Of a DNA stretch of 64,000 nt, positions 1 through 7,872 are shown piece by piece (position 1 is the stretch's first letter; each line of letters opens with the position of its first letter). The position numbers and the translations under genes are program-made. The stretch spans positions 124,001-188,000 of the forward strand of contig CASDXO010000002.1 of the NCBI GenBank assembly GCA_949285135.1, given 5' to 3'. The notes beneath the pieces are model-generated. The model had not been told where the DNA came from and ran no database searches. It saw only the letters and a program-made list of their open reading frames with translations. Source of the DNA: an uncultured Phascolarctobacterium sp. (GTDB lineage: Bacteria; Bacillota; Negativicutes; Acidaminococcales; Acidaminococcaceae).

Positions 1-880
1 AAAAGAACAGTATGTAAGTATTGCGTCTGCCGATGTAATCGGAAATAGTAGACCAGACAATGCGGCCAAGACCATTGAGCAGGCCAATGATACCAACCAT
101 GGAAGCTGCGGCCAGCGGGGTCATATGGATGACTTCCTGTGCCATGGGAGATGCTACTGCCAGAAGCCCGATACCACAGGTGATGTTAGTAAAGAAAATC
201 CACCATAAAGCATAAAACTGCCAGGTTTTCATAGCTTCGTTAACAGTGTACTGAGTCTGAGTAGCTGCTGGCACAGAAGCGAGTTTGGCTTTGGCTTCAG
301 TAACAGGTGCTGCTTTAGGAGGTTCAAGATAAAGTGAAGAGGCTGTCATAACTATCATATAAATGCAGCCAAGAATAATAAAATTATTAATCAGACCGTA
401 TTTGGCAATCAGCAGCTGCATAACGGGGCCGGCGATAAGGCTGGCGAAGCCGAAACCCATGATAGCCAGGCCTGTAGCAAGACCGCGGTTATTGGGAAAC
501 CATTTTACGAGGGTAGAAACAGGAGTTATATAACCTGTACCAAGGCCGATGCCGCCGATAACGCCGTAAAAAAGATACATTAACGGCAGACTGTGCTGCG
601 ACAAGGCAAAAGCGGTACCGAACATACCCAGTCCAAAGAAAACAGTAGAAACAAGTCCGCTGCGACGAGGACCGTGCTTTTCAACATAACTGCCCAAAAA
701 GCCGGCGGATAAACCCAGAAACAAAATAGCCAGAGAAAAAGTCCAGGTAGTTTCCTGCAGGGTGAAACCCATGGCCTGCATAATCGGTTTGGTCAACACA
801 CTCCAGGCATAAACACTGCCTATGCAGATATGGATTCCGATAGCGGAAAGAACGATGAGCCATTTGTTTTTTTTCATCAT
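1..880 (-). CDS. MFS transporter, OFA (oxalate/formate antiporter-like) family, 3'-truncated
   Basis: This is the N-terminal 293 residues of a major facilitator transporter; the C-terminus lies beyond base 1. The protein starts MMKKNKWLIVLSAIGIHI, then shows GSVYAWSV in helix 1 and a run of hydrophobic helices with a charged loop about residues 195-215 between the two six-helix halves. The GSVYAWS-type first helix is typical of the OFA subfamily, whose members exchange small carboxylates such as oxalate, formate or lactate; the substrate cannot be read here. The start at 880 or 877 has an AGAGG about 6 bases upstream. The frame stays open further upstream to an ATG near 988, so a longer N-terminus is possible but lacks a clear ribosome binding site. 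Confidence 0.85.
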   Translation of the reverse strand, partial: MMKKNKWLIVLSAIGIHICIGSVYAWSVLTKPIMQAMGFTLQETTWTFSLAILFLGLSAGFLGSYVEKHGPRRSGLVSTVFFGLGMFGTAFALSQHSLPLMYLFYGVIGGIGLGTGYITPVSTLVKWFPNNRGLATGLAIMGFGFASLIAGPVMQLLIAKYGLINNFIILGCIYMIVMTASSLYLEPPKAAPVTEAKAKLASVPAATQTQYTVNEAMKTWQFYALWWIFFTNITCGIGLLAVASPMAQEVIHMTPLAAASMVGIIGLLNGLGRIVWSTISDYIGRRNTYILFF

Positions 881-1038
881 CAAAACCTCTTTCTGTTCAT
901 TGTTTTTGACCGGAAGAAAATAAAAACCATCCGGGTCAATAAGATTGCCCAGACGGTCGGCAGTGTTCATGGTGCAGTACATGTGGTCAATTCCACTTAT
1001 CCGTCAGTCCTGCATCAGAATATTGAATTGTAATTCAT

Positions 1039-1066
1039 ATTATAAAGATTTTTAAGGATATGTCAA
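1039..1066 (-). promoter_or_regulatory. Predicted sigma-A promoter of the MFS gene
   Basis: On the minus strand TTGACA (1061-1066) and TATAAT (1039-1044) are separated by 16 bases, giving a leader of about 150 bases before the start at 880. The rest of the 881-1130 gap shows no gene I can support, apart from the in-frame N-terminal extension noted for the MFS gene. Confidence 0.6.
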
Positions 1067-1130
1067 GTAAAAAATAACAATATTTTGAGAGTAAATAATA
1101 TAAAAATACTATATGTAGATGATAAGGTGT

Positions 1131-1159
1131 TTGACAGATTAAGCAGAAACAAGTATACT
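1131..1159 (+). promoter_or_regulatory. Predicted sigma-A promoter of the thi operon
   Basis: TTGACA (1131-1136) and TATACT (1154-1159) are 17 bases apart. Transcription would start near 1166 and give a leader of about 118 bases before thiS. Confidence 0.75.
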
Positions 1160-1211
1160 TAGTAGTAAGCCATGTATAGCATAGAAAAATAATATTGACA
1201 GAGAGTGAACG

Positions 1212-1268
1212 AAGTTCATGAAGGGGTACACCACCGCGGGTGTAGATTCTTCATGGACTTTTTTGTTT
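1212..1268 (+). promoter_or_regulatory. Leader hairpin/terminator-like element upstream of thiS
   Basis: AAGTTCATGAA (1212-1222) pairs with TTCATGGACTT (1250-1260), followed by a T-rich stretch; inside the loop a second hairpin forms from TACACC (1227-1232) and GGTGTA (1239-1244). It lies directly before the thiS ribosome binding site (GGAGGT at 1272). I found none of the conserved TPP-riboswitch (THI box) elements such as CTGAGA here. A candidate RNA class named for thiS has been described upstream of thiS in Firmicutes; whether this matches it needs a covariance-model search. Confidence 0.55.
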
Positions 1269-1283
1269 TCCGGAGGTAAAAAG

Positions 1284-1478
1284 ATGCAGGTGAACGGAGA
1301 AAAAATATTGTTGACGAGAAGAATGTCACTGGAAGAATTCTTGTTGCAGAGGTGTTACCGGCTGGATAGAGTGGTGGCAGAGCTCAACGGTGAAATCATA
1401 AGTGTAGACAGATATGGGCAAGTTATGCTTGCTGATGAAGACGTGCTGGAAATTATCAGTTTTGTAGGAGGCGGCTGA
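1284..1478 (+). CDS. thiS: Sulfur carrier protein ThiS
   Basis: A 64-residue ubiquitin-like sulfur carrier of thiazole synthesis. The C-terminus ends VGGG; ThiF adenylates the terminal Gly-Gly and it is then converted to the thiocarboxylate that gives sulfur to ThiG. The ATG at 1284 has GGAGGT seven bases upstream. An in-frame ATG at 1218 exists but lies within the leader hairpin, so I rejected it. The gene leads the thiS-thiF-thiG-thiH-tenI operon, with four bases to thiF. Length and C-terminus fit the family. Confidence 0.93.
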   Translation: MQVNGEKILLTRRMSLEEFLLQRCYRLDRVVAELNGEIISVDRYGQVMLADEDVLEIISFVGGG

Positions 1479-1482
1479 CAGA

Positions 1483-2106
1483 ATGGTTGATAAGACGTTA
1501 TTAAATCAGGCGCTGTGCGGCAGGCATGGAAAAGTATTTGCGGAGAAAATGGCGAGAGCACATGTGGCTGTTGCCGGGCTTGGCGGTCTTGGCAGCAACG
1601 TGGCTGTTATGCTGGTACGTATGGGGATAGGGCATTTGCATCTCATTGACTATGACAGGGTAGATATCAGCAATTTAAATAGGCAGCAGTATACTGTTGC
1701 CGATATTGGCAGATATAAGACAGAGGTACTGCAGAAATATTTATTGCAGATCAATCCTTATGTGGATATTAAGGCTGACTGTCTGAAGCTGTCGGCAGGA
1801 AATATTGTAGAGGTACTCGCACGTGATGAAATAGTCTGCGAGGCTTTAGATGCTCCGGACGCCAAGGCCATGCTTGTCAACGAAGTGCTTACTGTTTTTA
1901 CTGATAAAAAGGTGGTGGCAGCTTCTGGGATGGCAGGACTGGGCAGTGCCAATGATGTGGTAACACGTAAAATCAGTGACAGACTGTATATCTGCGGTGA
2001 TGGCAGAAGTGACTGCAGTAAAATGCCGCTTACTGCAGCCAGGGTAGCGCTCTGTGCAGCGCATCAGGCCAATATTATCAGCAGAATCATACTGGGATTG
2101 GAGTGA
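1483..2106 (+). CDS. thiF: Sulfur carrier protein ThiS adenylyltransferase ThiF (short family-2 type)
   Basis: An E1-like enzyme that activates the C-terminal glycine of ThiS with ATP. The nucleotide-binding loop GLGGLGSN is at residues 32-39 and is followed by LIDYDRVDISNLNRQQY, the E1/MoeB/ThiF signature. At 207 residues it is shorter than E. coli ThiF and matches the compact ThiF found beside thiS in anaerobic Firmicutes, with the C-terminal signature MPLTAARVALCAAHQAN. The start four bases after thiS and the six-base gap to thiG suggest translational coupling. Confidence 0.92.
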   Translation: MVDKTLLNQALCGRHGKVFAEKMARAHVAVAGLGGLGSNVAVMLVRMGIGHLHLIDYDRVDISNLNRQQYTVADIGRYKTEVLQKYLLQINPYVDIKADCLKLSAGNIVEVLARDEIVCEALDAPDAKAMLVNEVLTVFTDKKVVAASGMAGLGSANDVVTRKISDRLYICGDGRSDCSKMPLTAARVALCAAHQANIISRIILGLE

Positions 2107-2112
2107 AATTTT

Positions 2113-2880
2113 ATGCAAAAGGATTGTTTTAAGTTAGGCGACAGAGAATTTACATCTCGATTTATTCTGGGTTCAGGGAAATATTCTTTAAATCTCATCA
2201 GAGCGGCAGTGGAGGAAGCAGGCGCAGAAATAATCACGCTGGCACTGCGGCGTGCCAATGGCGGTGACATGGACAATATTTTAGATTATATTCCGGAAAA
2301 TGTGGTGCTTTTGCCTAATACTTCCGGAGCACGTAATGCTGAAGAGGCTGTACGTATTGCCAGAATGGCACGTGCTTTATGCCATACTGATTTTGTTAAG
2401 ATAGAGGTTATCAAAGACAGCAGATATTTGTTGCCGGACAACTACGAAACGGTAAAAGCAACGGAAATATTAGCCAAAGAAGGTTTTACTGTTATGCCAT
2501 ATATGTATCCAGATTTGCAGTGTGCCCGCAGTCTGCGTGATGCAGGGGCTGCGTGCATTATGCCGTTGGGAGCGCCCATAGGTTCAAATAAAGGGCTGGT
2601 AACCAGAGAGTTTATCCAGATACTGATTGATGAAATAGAGCTGCCTGTTATTGTGGATGCCGGCATCGGCAGACCGTCGCAGGCCTGTGAGGCTATGGAG
2701 ATGGGCGCGGCGGCTGTCATGGTCAATACGGCGATAGCCAGCTCCGGTAACATACCACTGATGGCTGCTGCCTTTAAAAATGCTGTTCTTGCCGGAAGGC
2801 AGGCATATCTTGCCGGACTTGGGGCAGTCAGCAGTATCGCCAGAGCGTCTTCGCCACTGACTGGCTTTTTGCATGATTAG
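2113..2880 (+). CDS. thiG: Thiazole synthase ThiG
   Basis: A 255-residue TIM-barrel enzyme that condenses 1-deoxyxylulose 5-phosphate, dehydroglycine and ThiS thiocarboxylate into the thiazole phosphate. Lys96 in the segment FVKIEVI corresponds to the Schiff-base lysine known for this family. The glycine-rich phosphate loop segments [10 protein letters not shown] and [10 protein letters not shown] are present. The ATG has GGAGTG upstream, overlapping the thiF stop. In this anaerobe the dehydroglycine comes from ThiH, encoded next, rather than from the oxygen-dependent glycine oxidase ThiO. Confidence 0.95.
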   Translation: MQKDCFKLGDREFTSRFILGSGKYSLNLIRAAVEEAGAEIITLALRRANGGDMDNILDYIPENVVLLPNTSGARNAEEAVRIARMARALCHTDFVKIEVIKDSRYLLPDNYETVKATEILAKEGFTVMPYMYPDLQCARSLRDAGAACIMPLGAPIGSNKGLVTREFIQILIDEIELPVIVDAGIGRPSQACEAMEMGAAAVMVNTAIASSGNIPLMAAAFKNAVLAGRQAYLAGLGAVSSIARASSPLTGFLHD

Positions 2881-2889
2881 GAGGTAAAG

Positions 2890-4098
2890 ATGGAAGACAG
2901 ATTTTTTAACGCAAGTATTTATGACAGGCAGGCACAGGCTTATGCTGAAAATTGCCGGGCAGATCATATGACTTATTTGCCTAGTATGGAAATATTATCG
3001 TCTGATCTGTTGGCGCAGGTGATTGCGGGACGAAATGCCTGCTGCTGGGAAAAATATACCAGTGCAGATGTACAGAAGGCACTTTACAGTAATAAGCGCA
3101 GTATAGAAGATTTTATGGCTCTGCTTTCTCCGGCAGCGCTTGAATATTTGGAAGAAATAGCATCTGCAGCACAAAAGGAACGGCAACGTTATTTTGGTAA
3201 TTCGGTTAACTTTTTTACGCCGCTGTATCTGGCTAATTACTGCGAAAATTACTGTATTTACTGCGGATTTAACTGTCATAATAAAATTAAGCGTGCCAAA
3301 TTGACGAATGAACAGATGGAACGGGAAATGCAGGCTATTGCAGCAACGGGGCTGCAGGAGGTACTGCTTTTGACTGGTGAAAGCAGAAAGATGTCTGATG
3401 TCCAGTATATTGGCGAAGCCTGCAAAATGGCATCAAAATATTTTAAGGTTGTCGGACTGGAGATTTATCCTGTCAACAGTGATGAATACCGTTATCTGCA
3501 TCAATGCGGTGCTGATTATGTGACAGTGTTTCAGGAAACATATAACAGCGATAAGTATGAGAAGCTGCACCTTGCCGGTCATAAGCGTATTTTTCCCTAT
3601 CGTTTTTATACTCAGGAGCGAGCTTTGCTGGGAGGTATGCGTGGCGTAGGTTTTGCTGCCCTGCTGGGACTGGATGATTTTCGCAGTGATGCGCTGGCGA
3701 CAGGACTGCATGCGTATTTGCTGCAGCGTAAATATCCCCATGCAGAAATAAGTATTTCCTGCCCCCGTTTAAGACCTATTATTAATAACGACAGGATAGA
3801 GCCGCTGAACGTGCATGAACGTCAGCTACTGCAGATAGTGTGTGCTTACAGGTTGTTTCTGCCTTTTGCGACCATTGTTGTTTCCAGCAGGGAATGCGCA
3901 CGTGTACGAGATAATCTTATGCAGATAGCTGCCAATAAAATTTCTGCAGGTGTAAGTACAGGCATAGGCAGCCATGCAGCCAGCCAAATGGGGGATGAAC
4001 AGTTCGAGATAGCTGATACCCGTTCGCTGCAGGAAATTTACGCAGCACTGACGGAACGTGGTTTACAGCCTGTGATGGCGGAGTATGTTTATGTTTAA
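2890..4098 (+). CDS. thiH: 2-iminoacetate synthase ThiH (radical SAM tyrosine lyase)
   Basis: A 402-residue radical SAM enzyme that cleaves tyrosine to p-cresol and dehydroglycine, the glycine imine used by ThiG. The cluster motif is Cys118, Cys122 and Cys125 (CENYCIYC). The N-terminal 80 residues carry the helical segment typical of ThiH, and the C-terminal region has the GIGSHAASQMGDEQFEI stretch of the biotin/thiamin-synthesis-associated domain. It overlaps tenI by eight bases. Oxygen-sensitive chemistry fits an anaerobic host. Confidence 0.95.
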   Translation: MEDRFFNASIYDRQAQAYAENCRADHMTYLPSMEILSSDLLAQVIAGRNACCWEKYTSADVQKALYSNKRSIEDFMALLSPAALEYLEEIASAAQKERQRYFGNSVNFFTPLYLANYCENYCIYCGFNCHNKIKRAKLTNEQMEREMQAIAATGLQEVLLLTGESRKMSDVQYIGEACKMASKYFKVVGLEIYPVNSDEYRYLHQCGADYVTVFQETYNSDKYEKLHLAGHKRIFPYRFYTQERALLGGMRGVGFAALLGLDDFRSDALATGLHAYLLQRKYPHAEISISCPRLRPIINNDRIEPLNVHERQLLQIVCAYRLFLPFATIVVSSRECARVRDNLMQIAANKISAGVSTGIGSHAASQMGDEQFEIADTRSLQEIYAALTERGLQPVMAEYVYV

Positions 4099-4666
4099 AA
4101 TTATTGCTGTAACAAACAGACACTTATGTCCAAGACCGCTGACAGAGCAGATAAAACTTATAAGCAGCGGCACATTGAAGCCTTTTGCTGTTATTTTGCG
4201 CGAGAAAGATTTGGCACCGTCTGCGTATGAGCAACTTGCGCTGGAAGTTGGCTCTGTCTGTGCCGAATATAATGTAATAATGATTTTGCACAGTTTCTGG
4301 CAGGCGGCTTTAAATCTAAAATGCAAGAATATCCATCTGCCTTTAACTGTACTGCGCACAGATGAATTTCAACAGCAAAAAGAAAAATTTCAGCTTATTG
4401 GAGCTTCTGTTCACAGCATGATGGAAGCAGAAGAGGCAGTTTCATTGGGAGCTAATTATCTTACAGCCGGACATATTTATGCAACAAGCTGCAAGAAAAA
4501 TGTACCGGGGCGGGGGTGTGAATGGCTGCAGCAGATATGCAGTAAGACAGCTGTCCCCGTTTTTGCTATCGGGGGGATTTCGATGGATGGAGGGCGGTTT
4601 AAAGAGCTGCAGCAGTGTGGTGCTGCCGGGGCCTGTATAATGAGCGGGTTTATGTATGACAGATAA
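4091..4666 (+). CDS. tenI: Thiazole tautomerase TenI-like protein (ThiE/TenI fold)
   Basis: The barrel protein resembles both ThiE and TenI, but sequence details favour TenI: VHSMMEAEEA, then AGHIYATSCKKNVPGRG with a histidine at about residue 128 where ThiE has a proline-containing GPxxxT loop, and the lack of the ThiE GQxDLP segment. TenI converts the ThiG product tautomer into the aromatic carboxythiazole. I chose the ATG at 4091 because GGCGGAG (4077-4083) is seven bases away; the ATG at 4085 is too close. If it were ThiE instead, the operon would also join thiazole and pyrimidine, so the call matters for pathway reconstruction. Confidence 0.78.
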   Translation: MFKIIAVTNRHLCPRPLTEQIKLISSGTLKPFAVILREKDLAPSAYEQLALEVGSVCAEYNVIMILHSFWQAALNLKCKNIHLPLTVLRTDEFQQQKEKFQLIGASVHSMMEAEEAVSLGANYLTAGHIYATSCKKNVPGRGCEWLQQICSKTAVPVFAIGGISMDGGRFKELQQCGAAGACIMSGFMYDR

Positions 4667-4667
4667 T

Positions 4668-4703
4668 AAAAAATACCGGATTTTATTAATCCGGTATTTT
4701 TTA
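4668..4703. terminator. Bidirectional terminator between tenI and panF
   Basis: AAAATACCGGAT and its complement ATCCGGTATTTT form a 12-13 bp stem with a seven-base loop, with A and T tracts on both sides. It can stop both the thi operon (plus) and yhdT-panF (minus). Confidence 0.85.
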
Positions 4704-4706
4704 TAT

Positions 4707-6203
4707 CTATTTATCAAATTTTTCGGGGAAGAAAATTTCCAGTGTCTGGCGGTCTGCAGACTTGCCAAAATGATTGCCGATAAAGAACAGCAGCAAGGAA
4801 AAGAAGATACCAAGTACGATTTGATGCAGGTCAAAGAATTTTATCTTCAAGGCCATGGTTACGCAGTAAACAATGACGCCGCCAACCATGGCTGCCAAAG
4901 CACCGTTTTTATTGGCATGCGGCCAGAACAGACCGAAGATAAGTACCCAGAAGAAGGCTGTTTCCAGTCCACCGAAAGCAAACATATTAATCTGCCAGAT
5001 GACGCTGGGCGGGGAAATGGCTATAAAATATACTGCAAGCCCAAGAATTATTGTGGTTGCCAGGCTGAAAGTGCGTATTTTACTGTTTAACGGCGCAAGC
5101 CCGCGTTTGCCCAGTTCATGCATATAGATATCCTTAATGATGGAAGAGGAAGATGCAAGAAGCAGGGAAGAAACAGTGGAAATTGTTGCTGCAATAGGGC
5201 CGATAATAGTAACGCCTGCCCAGAAAGGACCCATGCTTTTGACAATGGTCAGAGGCGTAATATTATCGACGCTGTTGCCATAAGCCGCCAGTGAATCTGT
5301 CAGAATGCCTTTGCTGAGTACGCCGATCCAGGTAGCTACAAGGGTCATGGCACCGATAACGACAGTGCCGATAATCATGGCTCGGTGCAGGGCCTGTGTG
5401 TTTTTGTAGCTGATGCCACGTACAACTGATTGAGGCAGAGAAAGGGTACAGATGCCTACCAGCAGCCACTGACTGATATAGAGGGAAACCGGCATTTTAC
5501 CACGTGAAAGCGGTTCCAGCATGTCTGGATGGTTGGAGCCGATATAATTCATTATATTGTTAAAACCACCGCCGACGTCCATCATGGAACCCATTAGAAG
5601 GCAGAGACCGGCAATCATGGCGATAGCGCAGACAGAGTCAGTAACGGCTACACCCTTGAAGCCGCCGATAGTAGTGTAAAATACGACTATCAGTCCAAAA
5701 AGGCTGAGACCGGTAACATAGGAAAAGCCGGTTACTGCTTCAAATAATTTTGCCGCACCGACAAACTGTGCTACCATGGTAGCACAAAAGAAAGCAACTA
5801 TGACAAGGGCAGAAAAATTGGCCAGTAAATCGGAATGGTAACGGGCGCGGATAACGTCGATAACGGTGACAGCATCAATCCGGCGGGAAATAAGAGCGAT
5901 TTTTTTGCCAAAAACACCGAGTACGAGGAATATAACTACAACCTGAACTATTGCCATATAAAGCCAGCCATAGCCGATAACCCAAGCCATACCGGGGCCG
6001 CCGACAAAAGTGCTGACGCTGCTGTAGGTGGCAGCAGTGGTCATGGCCAGTACAAAGCCGCCCAGTGTTCTACCGCCGATAAAATAATCTTTGGCAAAAT
6101 TTTTGTTTCTGTCATCTTTTGAGGATTTCTGGATATAAACGCTGATGCCGAGCATGAAAATAAGAAAGACCATTACCGGCAGCAGATTAAAGATGCTATT
6201 CAT
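4707..6203 (-). CDS. panF: Sodium/pantothenate symporter PanF
   Basis: A 498-residue sodium:solute symporter (SSS family) with about 13 hydrophobic helices. The N-terminal pattern YFIGGRTLGGFVLAMTTAATYSS and the segment GGPGMAWVIGYGWLYMA match the pantothenate symporter branch. It imports vitamin B5 into the cytoplasm with sodium. The identification is strengthened by the yhdT gene directly upstream, a pairing also seen in enterobacteria. The two coding regions overlap by eight bases, and the ATG at 6203 lies inside the yhdT 3' end with GGAG upstream. Confidence 0.9.
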   Translation of the reverse strand: MNSIFNLLPVMVFLIFMLGISVYIQKSSKDDRNKNFAKDYFIGGRTLGGFVLAMTTAATYSSVSTFVGGPGMAWVIGYGWLYMAIVQVVVIFLVLGVFGKKIALISRRIDAVTVIDVIRARYHSDLLANFSALVIVAFFCATMVAQFVGAAKLFEAVTGFSYVTGLSLFGLIVVFYTTIGGFKGVAVTDSVCAIAMIAGLCLLMGSMMDVGGGFNNIMNYIGSNHPDMLEPLSRGKMPVSLYISQWLLVGICTLSLPQSVVRGISYKNTQALHRAMIIGTVVIGAMTLVATWIGVLSKGILTDSLAAYGNSVDNITPLTIVKSMGPFWAGVTIIGPIAATISTVSSLLLASSSSIIKDIYMHELGKRGLAPLNSKIRTFSLATTIILGLAVYFIAISPPSVIWQINMFAFGGLETAFFWVLIFGLFWPHANKNGALAAMVGGVIVYCVTMALKIKFFDLHQIVLGIFFSLLLFFIGNHFGKSADRQTLEIFFPEKFDK

Positions 6204-6453
6204 GTTTTGTCTCCTCGTCGTCTAAATCAAAATTAACAAAAACCTTCCTGGTAAGGAAAATGGTTACCAGTATGGCAAAAATCCATGTTCCCAGGCAGCC
6301 GCCCCATACCCAGATGGGAGTATGCCAGAAAGTTATGTCACAGTCAGCAAGGCCGAAACCTGCAGCCCACCAGAAAATAATAACGGCAACAGTGGCAGCT
6401 ACGGTGGCCTTGGCTTCATAATTAGCCTGACGGAACTTATCACTCCGCTTCAT
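6196..6453 (-). CDS. yhdT: YhdT family membrane protein (DUF997), PanF partner
   Basis: An 85-residue protein with two hydrophobic helices: about residues 18-35 (VAATVAVIIFWWAAGFGL) and about 50-67 (WGGCLGTWIFAILVTIFL). YhdT-type proteins are small membrane proteins encoded next to panF; their role in transport is not established. The N-terminus is basic (MKRSDKFRQANYEAK) and the C-terminus acidic. It is the first gene of a two-gene minus-strand operon and overlaps panF. Its upstream region (6454-6617) is AT-rich; I see no promoter there that I would score highly. Confidence 0.85.
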   Translation of the reverse strand: MKRSDKFRQANYEAKATVAATVAVIIFWWAAGFGLADCDITFWHTPIWVWGGCLGTWIFAILVTIFLTRKVFVNFDLDDEETKHE

Positions 6454-6617
6454 GTAAAAAACCCCTTTCTTTGCTGAAGAAATGAAGATTTGTTTTTTTA
6501 TGTATCGCCCCTATTCTATCATATTTTTACGTTCTGCAAAGATTTTTTTGTACAAAAACAGGAAATATAAATTGTACTTTACAGTAATTATTATGATATA
6601 ATAAAAACGGTGATTTT

Positions 6618-6953
6618 ATGTATAATATTTTTACTCAATGGCTTACATTGAGTGTTATTTTTTTTGCTGTAATTTATAATACACAATGGCTGGAGATTGT
6701 TACGCTCGGCGGACTGTTGACTGGGACAGCTTTGTTGGCGGCGTTTGTGACCCTGCTGGTAAGAATTTGCCGCAGACTGCCTGTCTGGAACTTTCGGGCT
6801 GTGGTGATGGCCGGTACGATGCTTGCAACGGAGCTGCTGGTACAGTTACTGCCTGGGTATGTTATCAGTGATATGCCGTCATTGACAGTGTTTTTAGTAC
6901 TCTATGCCCTGATGGCAGTAGTGCTTGACAGAATATTAGAAAGAATGGACTGA
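6618..6953 (+). CDS. Small integral membrane protein of unknown function
   Basis: A 111-residue protein that I do not recognise. It has four hydrophobic segments: about residues 6-20, 27-48, 60-80 and 88-105, with a basic loop RICRRLPVWNF in the middle. This topology resembles small 4-TM proteins often annotated as holin-like or DUF membrane proteins, but no motif supports a function. A TATAAT-like box (6595-6600) lies close to its start. It ends seven bases before the HAD phosphatase gene, so the two are probably cotranscribed. Confidence 0.7.
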   Translation: MYNIFTQWLTLSVIFFAVIYNTQWLEIVTLGGLLTGTALLAAFVTLLVRICRRLPVWNFRAVVMAGTMLATELLVQLLPGYVISDMPSLTVFLVLYALMAVVLDRILERMD

Positions 6954-6960
6954 AAAGAAA

Positions 6961-7779
6961 ATGCAGATAAAATTGATTGCCAGTGATATGGATGATACTT
7001 TGCTGAATAAGGAGTGTAAAATTTCCAGACGTAATGCTGAGGCTATTAAACGAGCTGTTGCAGATGGTATTATCTTTCTGATTGCAACGGGCAGGATGTA
7101 TGTTTCTGCACGTCCTTATGCGCTTGAATTAGGGTTGGATGTGCCGCTGGTAACATATAATGGTGCTCTGGTTAAGGAAAGCCGCAGCGGCAAAGTGTTT
7201 TACGAGCATAAGATGAAACTGGAAACAGCACGTGATGTTCTGTCTTACTGTAAAGAAAAAGGTTGTTATCTGCAGGTGTATATCGGAGACAAGATATTGA
7301 TTAAGGAAGAAAATGAGTTTTCCCGCATGTATACCAAAATTTCCGGTATACCTACGACTGAAGTTGGTGATGCCATTTATACAACTGACGAAGCACCGTA
7401 TAAGATTCTTATTATGACGGCCGGCAACGAATTTGAACAAACATGGCAGGAGTTTGCGGAGAAGTTTGCCGGCAGACTGGATGTAACAAGTTCCAAGGAT
7501 AACTTTCTGGAGCTGATGGAGCCAGGCGTAAATAAATGGGAAGCTGTAAAGGCTGTAGGTGCTGCCTATAATATTCAGCCGGAAGAAATTATGTGTATCG
7601 GCGATTCCAATAATGACATCGGCATGATTAAAAATGCGGGCATTGGTGTTGCTGTTGCCAATGCTAAAGACAGCGTCAAAGACAATGCGAAGATAATTAC
7701 TGCTTCCAATAATGATGATGGTGTTGCGCTGGTAATTGAAAGTGTTTTGACAAAACAGGCGCAGGTTGAGTTAAATTGA
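6961..7779 (+). CDS. Cof-type HAD-superfamily hydrolase
   Basis: A 272-residue haloacid dehalogenase-like phosphatase of the Cof/YidA group. Motif I is DMDDTLL with catalytic Asp9 and Asp11, motif II lies in IATGR, motif III is the lysine in NKWEAVK, and motif IV is GDSNNDIGM near residue 214. The C2-type cap lies between motifs II and III. Family members dephosphorylate sugar phosphates, nucleotides or flavin mononucleotide; the substrate cannot be inferred. It follows the small membrane protein by seven bases and ends at a long inverted repeat. Confidence 0.9.
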   Translation: MQIKLIASDMDDTLLNKECKISRRNAEAIKRAVADGIIFLIATGRMYVSARPYALELGLDVPLVTYNGALVKESRSGKVFYEHKMKLETARDVLSYCKEKGCYLQVYIGDKILIKEENEFSRMYTKISGIPTTEVGDAIYTTDEAPYKILIMTAGNEFEQTWQEFAEKFAGRLDVTSSKDNFLELMEPGVNKWEAVKAVGAAYNIQPEEIMCIGDSNNDIGMIKNAGIGVAVANAKDSVKDNAKIITASNNDDGVALVIESVLTKQAQVELN

Positions 7780-7818
7780 CGGTAAAGGCAGGTATGCGTT
7801 CATACCTGCCTTTACCGT
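7779..7818. repeat. Perfect 18-bp inverted repeat after the HAD gene
   Basis: ACGGTAAAGGCAGGTATG (7779-7796) and its exact complement (7801-7818) flank a four-base loop. It begins at the stop codon of the HAD gene. No T tract follows, so it is not a standard intrinsic terminator; it may block 3' exonucleases or act as a terminator of another type. Confidence 0.7.
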
Positions 7819-7872
7819 ATGAAGAATAAAGATGCAAATAATATGAATTTTACAGGCAGGAGGTGACAGGCA

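Noticed and set aside
1220-1245. T-box-like ACCACCGCGGG in the thiS leader
   Set aside because: It is the wrong sequence and orientation for the AGGGTGGTACCGCG consensus, with no stem I elements.
1218-1283. Longer thiS reading frame starting at 1218
   Set aside because: The extra 22 codons lie across the leader hairpin; ATG 1284 has a good GGAGGT and gives the normal ThiS length.
1160-1283. TPP riboswitch upstream of thiS
   Set aside because: The conserved THI-box elements (such as CTGAGA and the downstream ACCTGATC-like segment) are not present.
4091-4666. Calling this gene thiE
   Set aside because: The GQxDLP and GPxxxT-type ThiE motifs are absent and the AGHIYATSCKK segment matches TenI; some doubt remains.
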